Assembly: GCA_007116075.1 (NCBI GenBank)
Contig: SKJE01000071.1
Span: 1 to 37,220, forward strand
From: Spirochaetia bacterium
GTDB lineage: Bacteria > Spirochaetota > Spirochaetia > PWKH01
DNA: 37,220 nucleotides
Direction: 5' to 3'
In this document: positions 1-7,811 of the stretch, piece after piece
How the letters are laid out: every line of letters begins with the position of its first letter
Numbering within the stretch: the stretch's first letter is position 1
Position numbers and translations under genes: made by a program
The notes under the pieces: generated by a model
What the model was told of the DNA's origin: nothing
The model's input: the letters and a program-made list of their open reading frames with translations, nothing else
Database searches by the model: none

Positions 1-67
1 CTCTTTGAAGACCTGGTGAAGGGTTAATTTAAGTAAATAGTTCTCCCGGAAAAGCTGCAGTTTTCCC

Positions 68-84
68 TGGCACGTATCATGCTT
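68..84 (+). promoter_or_regulatory. Candidate sigma-54 (RpoN) promoter
   Basis: The sequence TGGCACGTATCATGCTT matches the sigma-54 consensus TGGCAC-N5-TTGCW at all but one position (A for the first T of the -12 element). The GG and GC dinucleotides are exactly 12 nt apart, as required. The predicted start is near 94, about 22 nt before the ATG at 116, with GAGGAGG (98-104) between them. No sigma-70-type promoter stands out here. The match is seen directly; use by RpoN is inferred, since rpoN and an enhancer-binding protein are not in the window. Confidence 0.5.
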
Positions 85-115
85 ACAACTTTCCATTGAG
101 GAGGTTACAAGCATC

Positions 116-952
116 ATGTACGTCACTCAACCAAGGCTTACGCTGCTTACCCATCTTGTCATCCGTTATCAGAAGACCGGGAACGGGCGGGAAAGGCTCT
201 TCCAGGAGATGTATCATCGGGTGTATTGGTTTGCCCGGACATCTCTCAATACCAACGAGGATGAGTTATCCGGCTTCTGCGCATTCTTCTTCCCCAAACT
301 CCCCACCATGGTGGAACATTTCACCTACCGGGGTATAACCTTCGACTACTATATTAAGCGCAGTGTCTGTTTCTCCATCAAGACCTTTATCGCCCGGAAG
401 CAGAAACGCAGGCTTGAGCAATCAGCTGTGCTGTGCAGCTATCATGAATCCTCCCCCGAACAGCCCGGAGAATCACTGGCAGTCGAAACACCTCCCTGCC
501 GGTATATTACGCGGCATCGGAAAAGTCTGGAAAAACGGATCCTCATTCTTGTTGCAGTTGAAGCATTTTCCATACCGGTATCACTCTATCCAGTAATAGC
601 TGAAGAAGTAGGATGCTCTCTTGAATATATTTCCGATGTTCTAGGGACCCTGCACTCCCGGGAGCAGAGGAGGTATCAGCGATATCTTAGACTCACCGAA
701 AGACGTGATATCTACTACGGTGACTTGATGGTAGTGCAGCTCAAGCTGTATGCGCACCCCCCTGAGCCGGAATACAGTGAACTGAAGCACCGTGAAAAGC
801 GTCTCAGGGAGCTTCTGGACAGGAGCCGGGATCGGGTTCTCAAGTTCCCCAAGAAAATTCCCCACAGGGTGGTGGCGGAGGTGCTGGGTATTCCAAAAGG
901 GACGGTGGACTCTGCCATCCACTACCTGAAAAAGAATGAACTCAATTCCTAG
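116..952 (+). CDS. Sigma-70-like protein (region 2-like N-terminus, HTH C-terminus)
   Basis: A 278-aa protein with no confident family name. Residues about 20-105 look like sigma-70 region 2: an aromatic-rich helical stretch containing FTYRGITFDYYIKRS followed by a basic KQKRR segment. The last 35 residues contain a clear helix-turn-helix, VAEVLGIPKGTVDSAIHYLKK, in the place and style of sigma region 4. A second HTH-like segment (IAEEVGCSLEYISDVLG) lies near residues 160-176. It is probably a divergent sigma factor or sigma-like DNA-binding regulator acting in the cytoplasm. The ATG at 116 is favoured by GAGGAGG 11 nt upstream; the overlapping 80-aa ORF at 96 is a shadow. The gene sits behind a sigma-54-like promoter. 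rdgB follows after 24 nt, so the two may be cotranscribed. Confidence 0.6.
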   Translation: MYVTQPRLTLLTHLVIRYQKTGNGRERLFQEMYHRVYWFARTSLNTNEDELSGFCAFFFPKLPTMVEHFTYRGITFDYYIKRSVCFSIKTFIARKQKRRLEQSAVLCSYHESSPEQPGESLAVETPPCRYITRHRKSLEKRILILVAVEAFSIPVSLYPVIAEEVGCSLEYISDVLGTLHSREQRRYQRYLRLTERRDIYYGDLMVVQLKLYAHPPEPEYSELKHREKRLRELLDRSRDRVLKFPKKIPHRVVAEVLGIPKGTVDSAIHYLKKNELNS

Positions 953-976
953 ACCGTTTCATGGAAAACCTGTAAG

Positions 977-1585
977 ATGCCCTTCATGAAGATACTACTG
1001 GCAACCAATAACCGTCATAAACTGCGGGAGTTTTCAGATATGTTTGCTCCAGCGCATATTCTTTTCCCCCAGGACGAAGGAACTGACTTTTTCCATGAAG
1101 AGACCGGTTTCACCTTCCACGAAAATGCCCTCGGCAAGGCTCTTACTTTGTACAGGCTAACGGGTTCTCCGGTTCTGGCTGATGATTCCGGCTTGGTTAT
1201 TCCAGCCCTTGACGGGGAACCGGGCATCTTTTCCGCCCGTTACGGGGGAGAACACCTTGAAACCCCTGAACGAAACGCCTACCTTCTGGAACAGATGAAA
1301 GGTATCGACAGCCGGGAGGCATTTTTTGTCTGTTCCCTGGTGCTGCTGATAGATGAATACCGGTTTATTTCCGTCCAGGAGACTGTCGAAGGAGAGATTA
1401 TTCAAAAGATGCAGGGGACCGGGGGATTTGGTTACGATCCGCTGTTCTACCTTCCCCAGATGAACTGCACTATGGCGGAGCTCACTGATGTCCAGAAACA
1501 CCAGATATCCCACCGGGGACGGGCTGCCCGGAGAATCCGGACATGCATGAATGACTTGCTTACCAAGGAGAACCAGGACTTATGA
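977..1585 (+). CDS. rdgB: Non-canonical purine NTP pyrophosphatase (RdgB/HAM1 family)
   Basis: The enzyme hydrolyses dITP, ITP and XTP to monophosphates plus PPi and so keeps deaminated purines out of nucleic acids; cytosolic. The 202-aa length is typical. Family signatures are visible: ATNNRHK at residues 9-15, LADDSGL near 67-73, EPGIFSARYGG near 81-91 and GTGGFGYDPLF near 147-157. The start may be ATG 977 or ATG 986 (MKILLATN, the usual family start); neither has a strong ribosome-binding site. The stop overlaps the pepF start by 4 nt (ATGA), which indicates translational coupling. Confidence 0.93.
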   Translation: MPFMKILLATNNRHKLREFSDMFAPAHILFPQDEGTDFFHEETGFTFHENALGKALTLYRLTGSPVLADDSGLVIPALDGEPGIFSARYGGEHLETPERNAYLLEQMKGIDSREAFFVCSLVLLIDEYRFISVQETVEGEIIQKMQGTGGFGYDPLFYLPQMNCTMAELTDVQKHQISHRGRAARRIRTCMNDLLTKENQDL

Positions 1586-3384
1586 ACAAACAGATACCAA
1601 CTCGGGATCAATTATCACCAGAGGACAAATGGGACCTCAGTTCCCTTTTTACCTCCACCGAAGCGTGGGACCAGGCACTTGAACAGATGAAGGAGATGAT
1701 ACCGAAGATCTCAGCCTATGAAGGCAGTCTTGATTCATCTCCTGAAACCCTGGCATCCTGTCTCAGACTCTTCAATGAAATAGGCATCCTCCATGAACGC
1801 CTGGAATACTATGCATTTCTCAACTATGCAGGGGATGCCAACAGCAGTGAGAACCAGGCACGGATGGGAACCATAACCCAGGTAAGTTCCGAGGCTGCTG
1901 CTGGGTTCAGCTTTTTTGAGCCTGAACTGCTGGCGGTGGATGAACACCGGATGAAGCAGCTCATCACGTCACCGGAGGTCCAGCCCTTTGCAGTCAAACT
2001 GGGAAAACTGCTGCGGTATCGGCCCCATACCCTCTCCCAGAAGGAGGAACGGATCCTCGCACTTCAGAGGGAAACCCAGGACACCCCTTCCAATGCCTTT
2101 GAGGCTCTTACCAATGTCGATATCGACTACGGGACCGTTGTAACCGACGAAGGGGAACTTCCCTTGAGCCAATCAACCCTGGCTTCCTTTTTAACTCATC
2201 CGGACGGAGCCGTCCGAAAGCAAGCCTACGATACATTTTACAGCCGATTTGAGCAGCATCAGCATACTCTTGCAGCCCTCTTTACCGGAAGCGTCAAGCA
2301 GGACGTCTACCAGGCCCGAGTCAGGAACTTCCCTTCCGCCCGGGCGATGGCACTCTTTCCTGACCAGGTAAACGAAGAGGTCTACGACGGCCTGGTTACT
2401 ACGGTGCGAGAAGGGCTTCCCCTGCTGCATCGCTGTTACGAACTCAAGCGCAGGAGGAATAACCTCCCTGAGCTCCGCCACTGCGATCTCTACCTTCCAT
2501 TTGTTCAGGAGGTGAAAACTCACTACCCCTTTGATCAGGCGGTGGATGAGGTCTGCCGGGCGGTCTCTCCTTTGGGAACCGAGTATACCTCAATTCTGAG
2601 GGAGGGACTCACCGGTGGATGGGTCGACAAGTACGAGAACCGGGGCAAACGTTCCGGAGCCTTCTCAGCAGGGAGCTATACCGGATATCCCTATATTCTT
2701 ATGAACTACAAGGAAGATGTCCTGCGGGATCTCTTCACCCTCGCCCATGAGGGCGGACATTCCATGCACAGTTACTACAGTGGACGCAATAATCCCTTCC
2801 AGCACTACAGCTACACTATTTTTGAAGCGGAGGTAGCATCCACCTTCAATGAACAGCTCCTCGGAGCCAGTCTGCTCGAACAGAACGATGATCCCGCCAT
2901 GGAAGCCTATATTATCGGCAAGCAGCTTGATGACATCACCGCAACCATATTCCGTCAGACCATGTTTGCAGAGTTTGAGCAGGTTATTCATGCTGCCTAT
3001 GAGGGGGGAACCCCCCTGACTACGGACCTGCTTCGCAGTTCCTATCGGGACCTCATGACGGACTATCTTGGTGAGAGTGTGGCGCTTGAACCGGTCAGCG
3101 ATCTTGAGGGACTTCGGATTCCCCATTTCTACCGTGCCTTCTATGTATATAAATATGCCACCGGCCTCTCTGCGGCCCTTGCCTTGAGCCGCCAGGTCCT
3201 TCAGGGAGATCGGGATGAGCGGGACCAGTACCTGCAGTTTCTCTCTTCCGGCGGTTCCACCTACCCTATCGATTCCCTCAAGCGAGCCGGAGTTGATATG
3301 TCATCTCCCGAACCGGTAAGGGCTGCTCTCCAGACATTCTCGGACCTGCTGGACCGGATGGAGCTGCTGCTTGGATCCCTTTAA
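1582..3384 (+). CDS. pepF: Oligoendopeptidase F (M3 metallopeptidase)
   Basis: A 600-aa zinc endopeptidase of family M3B that cleaves short peptides in the cytoplasm, typically in peptide turnover. The zinc motif HEGGH is at residues 389-393, with EAEVASTFNE about 25 residues downstream supplying the third ligand. The N-terminus (LSPEDKWDLSSLF) and length are typical of PepF. AAGGAG lies 5-6 nt before the ATG, inside the end of rdgB. The gene overlaps rdgB by 4 nt and is followed by a 40-nt gap before the response regulator. Confidence 0.95.
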   Translation: MNKQIPTRDQLSPEDKWDLSSLFTSTEAWDQALEQMKEMIPKISAYEGSLDSSPETLASCLRLFNEIGILHERLEYYAFLNYAGDANSSENQARMGTITQVSSEAAAGFSFFEPELLAVDEHRMKQLITSPEVQPFAVKLGKLLRYRPHTLSQKEERILALQRETQDTPSNAFEALTNVDIDYGTVVTDEGELPLSQSTLASFLTHPDGAVRKQAYDTFYSRFEQHQHTLAALFTGSVKQDVYQARVRNFPSARAMALFPDQVNEEVYDGLVTTVREGLPLLHRCYELKRRRNNLPELRHCDLYLPFVQEVKTHYPFDQAVDEVCRAVSPLGTEYTSILREGLTGGWVDKYENRGKRSGAFSAGSYTGYPYILMNYKEDVLRDLFTLAHEGGHSMHSYYSGRNNPFQHYSYTIFEAEVASTFNEQLLGASLLEQNDDPAMEAYIIGKQLDDITATIFRQTMFAEFEQVIHAAYEGGTPLTTDLLRSSYRDLMTDYLGESVALEPVSDLEGLRIPHFYRAFYVYKYATGLSAALALSRQVLQGDRDERDQYLQFLSSGGSTYPIDSLKRAGVDMSSPEPVRAALQTFSDLLDRMELLLGSL

Positions 3385-3424
3385 ACTTGCCCGGTGAAGA
3401 TAATGGGTATACCATAGGGACGAT

Positions 3425-5041
3425 ATGTTTAAAGCACTCTTTGTAGATGACGAAATTATAGTACGGGAAGGGGTTGAGCGCCGGGTTGACTGGGAATCCC
3501 ACGGATTCCAGCTGATGGGTACTCTTGCCAATGGTTCACAGGTAGTCTCCTACCTCGAGAAGGACGATGACATCCAGCTGGTCTTCTCAGATATCTCCAT
3601 GCCGAATATGGACGGGCTGGAACTGGCAAAATATCTCCAGGAGCACCATCCGCATATCTATGTGCTGCTGCTTACCGGCTATGATGAGTTCGAGTACGCC
3701 CGGGAGGCGATCAAGTACCATGTGAAAGAACTGCTGCTCAAGCCTATCACTGCCCATGAGATGGGCAGGGTGCTTGACGGAGTGCACCAGGTCCTCGAGG
3801 GGGAGCAGTACCGCAAGCTGGAACAGGAGGAGCTCCAGCGGCTGGCTACTGAGAGTCGTCCGCTGCTGCGGGAGCGTTTCCTTAATTCCCTGGTCAAGGG
3901 GAACAGTTCTCCCGACCAGTTGTCACAGCAGCTGACTGTATACGACCTGCCCCGGATGAAGGGTCCCTGTATCTGCATTGTTCTGGATCCTTATCCGGAG
4001 GGTGACCAGGATGATCCCCAGCAATACTTTATGATATCCCTCCATGAGCTGTGCAGGAAGCATCTCCAGAAGCAGGATATCCTGTTCCAGGACAAGGATG
4101 ACCGACCGGTATACATACTCCAGCAGGAGAGCGCCCAGAGGCTGATCGACCGAAGCCGCCTGATCTGCAGCCAGATCAGGCAGCAGCTGAATCAGCATTA
4201 CCATGCATCGGTCTCCTTCGGTATAGGAAGGGTCTGCAGTGACTTCTCCGAAGTGCACCGCTCCTACCGGGATGCCCTTGCAGCCCTGAAGCACCAGTTC
4301 GTGCTGGGTAAAAACCGGATCATCTCCTATGATGATATATCCCATGACCAGAGCAGCCTCAAGGAGATTCGCAGGGATGTTGAAGAGGAACTGCTGGATT
4401 CCCTGAAGACTCAACCGGCTGATGCCAGCCAGCAGATTGTCAGTCGATTCTTCCAGGAAACCTTCTCCGAACATGTAAATCTCAGACAGGCCCAGCTACA
4501 GACTCACCTGCTCTTCGGGACGCTGCTAACCTTTGCGGAGGAAGCGGGGATAGATCCCTCCCGGGTGATTCCATCCTCCCAGGAGGGGTTGGTGGAAGTA
4601 TTCTCCCTGCGCAGCCGTGAGGAGGTCGAACAGTGGTTTTTTCAATGTATTGAGCAGATTCACCGGCAGGTTTCAACCAGCAGCTTGGATGTAACAGAGC
4701 AGAAAATTCGCCAGGCGGTAGCCTATATTGAGGAGCATTATTCCCTGCCTCAAGTGAATGTCCAGGATGTGTCCCGGGAGCTGCATATTTCACCAAGCCA
4801 TTTCAGTGCCCTGTTCAAACGTCATACCGGTAAGACCTTTGTGGAATACCTTACAGGTGTCCGGGTGCGTCAGGCCTCCATGCTGCTGAAGACTACCAAT
4901 CTCTGTGCCTATGAGGTTTCAGAAGCGGTGGGATACGAAGATTCCCACTATTTCTCTCAAGTTTTTAAGAAAGTGACCGGCATGACCATCAGGGAGTACC
5001 GATCGATGATTGGCTCATCCGAGGAAGGGGGCAAAGGGTGA
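3425..5041 (+). CDS. Response regulator, REC plus AraC-type DNA-binding domain (YesN type)
   Basis: A 538-aa two-component response regulator. The receiver domain is residues 1-120, with acidic pocket DDE at 8-10, phosphoacceptor D56 (FSDISMPNMDG) and conserved K106 (LLLKPI). A long middle region (about 120-420) is typical of YesN proteins. The C-terminal AraC/XylS HTH spans about 430-530 (LHISPSHFSALFKRHTG, then GYEDSHYFSQVFKKVTG). Its stop overlaps the GTG start of the histidine kinase by 4 nt, which pairs them firmly. By analogy with clostridial YesN partners it probably activates the downstream sugar ABC transporter genes; that is inferred from position only. Confidence 0.93.
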   Translation: MFKALFVDDEIIVREGVERRVDWESHGFQLMGTLANGSQVVSYLEKDDDIQLVFSDISMPNMDGLELAKYLQEHHPHIYVLLLTGYDEFEYAREAIKYHVKELLLKPITAHEMGRVLDGVHQVLEGEQYRKLEQEELQRLATESRPLLRERFLNSLVKGNSSPDQLSQQLTVYDLPRMKGPCICIVLDPYPEGDQDDPQQYFMISLHELCRKHLQKQDILFQDKDDRPVYILQQESAQRLIDRSRLICSQIRQQLNQHYHASVSFGIGRVCSDFSEVHRSYRDALAALKHQFVLGKNRIISYDDISHDQSSLKEIRRDVEEELLDSLKTQPADASQQIVSRFFQETFSEHVNLRQAQLQTHLLFGTLLTFAEEAGIDPSRVIPSSQEGLVEVFSLRSREEVEQWFFQCIEQIHRQVSTSSLDVTEQKIRQAVAYIEEHYSLPQVNVQDVSRELHISPSHFSALFKRHTGKTFVEYLTGVRVRQASMLLKTTNLCAYEVSEAVGYEDSHYFSQVFKKVTGMTIREYRSMIGSSEEGGKG

Positions 5042-6816
5042 TCCGCAGGTTTTTTTCCTTCTTCTCCACTCTGGAATCGCGCACATATTACATCTTTACG
5101 CTCCTCATTCTCATGACTATTCTCTCAACCCAGCTGATATCATATAACTACACCCAGCGCTCCCTCATTGATGTAACCAATACCCAGAAGGGATATACCA
5201 TGGAGCGCCTTGCCTACCAGATTGATACCTATATGACAACCATGGAGCAGATTGCCCATACGGTCATCGACTCCGATGAAATCCAGCAGTACTTTACCCG
5301 TTCCGGGCAGAACGACTCTGTCGATGGAGACGCGGTGTCCCAATACCTTGCCTCGTTCCTGCGTGCCCGGGAGGACATCACCACCATAGCATTGTTCGGG
5401 TTCGACGGAACGCGGATCACCAGTTCATCGGATCAGCAGGTCAGTCCCTTTTCCCATGTGGAACAGCAGCAGTGGTATCAGAATGCGGTGCATAACCCGG
5501 GCAGGACAATCATTTCCTCTGCCCATGTACAGAATCTTTTTTTCGGTATCTATCCCTGGGTGGTCTCCATGAGTATGACCTTCCATGACCAGATTACCGA
5601 CGAACCCCTTGGTGTACTTCTGGTTGACCTCAATTTTAACCGAATCAGGGAACTGAGCCAGCCGGTCATGCAGGATCCGCCGGAGTATATCTTCATCCTG
5701 GACAGCCATGGCGATTATGTATTTCATCCCCAGCAGCAGCTGGTCTACAGCGGAATCACCACCGAACCTACTGAATCGCTTATGGAGATGACCGACCGTT
5801 CCGATCCCCTGGAGGTCTCGGGTAAGAGCTATATCACCCGGCAGGCTCAGTCTGCGGACTGGAGGATTGTCTGTGTTACCGAGCTCTACGGGAGCATGGG
5901 CCAATGGCGCTATATCCAGGCAGCCTACGCAACCATTGGTCTGATAGCCTTCATTGTGGTGGGGCTGGTGGCAAACCTGCTTTCCCGCTCAATTACCCAT
6001 CCGATAAAGGAGCTCTGTGCGGTCATGAAATCTGTAGACCGGCACAATTTTAATATCACTGCAGAGATTGACTCCACTGTTGAGATCCAGCAGCTGGCCG
6101 ATGAATTCAATATCATGGTCAGGAAAATCCGGGGCCTGATTGACCAGATCCACCATGAGCAGGAACTGAAACGCAAGAGCGAACTGAAGGCGCTGCAGGC
6201 GCAGATCAACCCGCACTTTCTCTACAATACCCTGGATTCAATTATCTGGATGAGCGAAATGGATCGTAACCGGGAGGTGGTGCTCATGACCTCAGCATTG
6301 GCGCGGCTGTTCCGTATCAGCATCAGCAAGGGCCGGGAGATCATCACCGTCCGAGAAGAGCTGCTTCATGTGGAAAGCTACCTCACCATCCAGAAAATGC
6401 GCTACCGGGATCATTTCTCCTATTCCATTGAAGTTGACGAATCCCTCCATGCCTATCCCTGCCTTAAGATCATCCTCCAGCCCCTGGTGGAAAATGCTAT
6501 CTATCACGGATTAAAGACCGTTGAGTATAAGGGTTTGATCAAAATTTCAGGGTTCATCCAGGATGACCGGATAATCCTGCAGGTGATCGACAACGGTGTA
6601 GGCATGGACCCCCTGCTGCTGGAGCGATTGATTTCAGACAGTTCCGCCAGGAAACAGCTGCGTTCATCCTCAGGAGTCGGCCTGCATAATGTCCACGAGC
6701 GGCTTCGCCTCTACTTCGGTGAGCCCTACGGCCTTACCTGCAGCTGCACCCCTGGAGAACGTACGGTCATATCGGTGATCATGCCTGCTACACCTCCAAT
6801 GGAGGAGGACCTATGA
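5038..6816 (+). CDS. Sensor histidine kinase, YesM/LytS type
   Basis: A 592-aa membrane sensor kinase. TM1 is about residues 19-35, an extracytoplasmic Cache-like domain about 37-290, TM2 about 296-316, HAMP about 317-370, then a His_kinase domain (PF06580 type) with phosphoacceptor H393 in QAQINPHFLYNTLD. The HATPase has the N box LVENAIYHG and a G box near NGVGM. The start is GTG, overlapping the response regulator stop (ATGA-type junction). Its own stop overlaps the next gene by 4 nt, so kinase, regulator and the membrane-anchored binding proteins are translationally chained. It likely receives sugar occupancy signals from those proteins. Confidence 0.93.
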   Translation: MIRRFFSFFSTLESRTYYIFTLLILMTILSTQLISYNYTQRSLIDVTNTQKGYTMERLAYQIDTYMTTMEQIAHTVIDSDEIQQYFTRSGQNDSVDGDAVSQYLASFLRAREDITTIALFGFDGTRITSSSDQQVSPFSHVEQQQWYQNAVHNPGRTIISSAHVQNLFFGIYPWVVSMSMTFHDQITDEPLGVLLVDLNFNRIRELSQPVMQDPPEYIFILDSHGDYVFHPQQQLVYSGITTEPTESLMEMTDRSDPLEVSGKSYITRQAQSADWRIVCVTELYGSMGQWRYIQAAYATIGLIAFIVVGLVANLLSRSITHPIKELCAVMKSVDRHNFNITAEIDSTVEIQQLADEFNIMVRKIRGLIDQIHHEQELKRKSELKALQAQINPHFLYNTLDSIIWMSEMDRNREVVLMTSALARLFRISISKGREIITVREELLHVESYLTIQKMRYRDHFSYSIEVDESLHAYPCLKIILQPLVENAIYHGLKTVEYKGLIKISGFIQDDRIILQVIDNGVGMDPLLLERLISDSSARKQLRSSSGVGLHNVHERLRLYFGEPYGLTCSCTPGERTVISVIMPATPPMEEDL

Positions 6817-7811
6817 GACGGATGAACTGGCTGTATATCAGCGTCATTATTGCCGCGCTGCTCTATCTGCTGCTGCTCAACCTTGACACCAATGGAACCC
6901 CCGACCAGATGAGAAACCGCCATGCGGTGGTGATCCTCAAGGAACATGGGGAGCTCGCGGCTGATTTCTGGCGGGTAGTCCAGGAGGGCATGCAGGAAGC
7001 TGCCCGGGAGAGCGGCCTGCAGCTCAGCATCACCGGTCCTCCCAGGGAGCATATGGTGGATCTGCAGATTCGGCTGGTGCTTGAACAGATCCAGCTGGAG
7101 CCGGACATCATAATACTCGCTGCCACCGATTTTGACCGGCTCAGGGACCCTGTAGCTTGGGCTCATGCCCAAAACATACCGATAATTACCGTTGATTCCG
7201 CAGTGAATTCACGTATACCGGCATCCTTTGTGGCCACCGACAACGTTGAAGCGGGCATGAAGGCAGGGGAGCTGATGAAACAGCTGGTGCCGGAACAGGA
7301 TACCCCTTTGCTTATACTCAGCCAGAGCCGGGAGAGTTCCTCGGCCATCGAACGGGAAAAGGGAGTTCGCATGGCCCTCGAGCACTACACGTCACTGTCG
7401 GTTGCCTACGCAGACGGACAGTACCAGGCAGCCTTCGATCTTGCCACAGAAGCCCTTATCCGGGGGGAGATCAGGGCAATCATATCACTCAATGAAGTAA
7501 CTACCCTTGGAGCCGGAGATGCCCTGGCGCACCTGGGCATGGGAGAGACAATATCCATGGTTGGTTTCGACAACGCCCCAAGAGTACTTGCACACCTCCA
7601 GTCAGGCATCCTTGAGGGAACCGTAGTCCAGCGCCCCTTCACGATGGGTTACCAGGCGGTTAAGCTTGCTGAGGCGGTGCTCAGCGGCCAGGAAGTAGAC
7701 TCCTTTGTGAATACCGGATCAGTGGTGATCACCCGGGAGAATATGTTCGAACAGGAGTACCAGGAACTGCTCTTTCCATTCGATGCACCTTTGCAGGAGC
7801 TCTCACCATGA
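6813..7811 (+). CDS. Membrane-anchored periplasmic sugar-binding protein (XylFII-like receptor), copy 1
   Basis: A 332-aa protein of the type-1 periplasmic binding protein fold (Peripla_BP_4, RbsB/MglB class). One hydrophobic segment at residues 6-22 (LYISVIIAALLYLLLLN) lacks a clear cleavage site or lipobox Cys, so it is probably a permanent anchor. The binding fold follows (ITGPPREHMVDLQ, IILAATDFDRL, FVATDNVEAGMKAGELM, MVGFDN). It overlaps the kinase by 4 nt and its near-identical neighbour by 4 nt. A binding protein anchored in the membrane next to a kinase suggests a receptor role rather than delivery to the ABC permease, as for XylFII with LytS in clostridia. The sugar is not known. Confidence 0.85.
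   Translation: MRRMNWLYISVIIAALLYLLLLNLDTNGTPDQMRNRHAVVILKEHGELAADFWRVVQEGMQEAARESGLQLSITGPPREHMVDLQIRLVLEQIQLEPDIIILAATDFDRLRDPVAWAHAQNIPIITVDSAVNSRIPASFVATDNVEAGMKAGELMKQLVPEQDTPLLILSQSRESSSAIEREKGVRMALEHYTSLSVAYADGQYQAAFDLATEALIRGEIRAIISLNEVTTLGAGDALAHLGMGETISMVGFDNAPRVLAHLQSGILEGTVVQRPFTMGYQAVKLAEAVLSGQEVDSFVNTGSVVITRENMFEQEYQELLFPFDAPLQELSP
7728..7783 (+). repeat. Near-identical 3' segment of tandem paralogues, unit 1
   Basis: This 56-nt stretch near the 3' end of the first anchored binding protein matches 8732-8787 in the second at 52 of 56 positions by direct comparison. The rest of the genes are more diverged at the DNA level. It encodes the conserved ITRENMFE..YQELLFPF tail. Strong codon-level conservation here may mean gene conversion or constraint on this tail. 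Confidence 0.7.

Noticed and set aside
1-27. Open frame LFEDLVKG ending in TAA at the left edge, possibly the tail of an upstream gene
   Set aside because: Only eight codons are visible and any frame has a fair chance of looking like this, so it cannot be supported.
48-66. GGAAAA...TTTTCC inverted repeat before the first gene
   Set aside because: The stem is weak, only 6 bp and AT-rich, and no T-run follows it; it overlaps the region just upstream of the sigma-54-like element and is probably chance.
96-338. 80-aa ORF overlapping the start of the sigma-like gene
   Set aside because: It is a frame shadow of 116-952, which has the better start and a coherent protein.
2665-3126. 153-aa - strand ORF
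   Set aside because: It is a shadow inside pepF.
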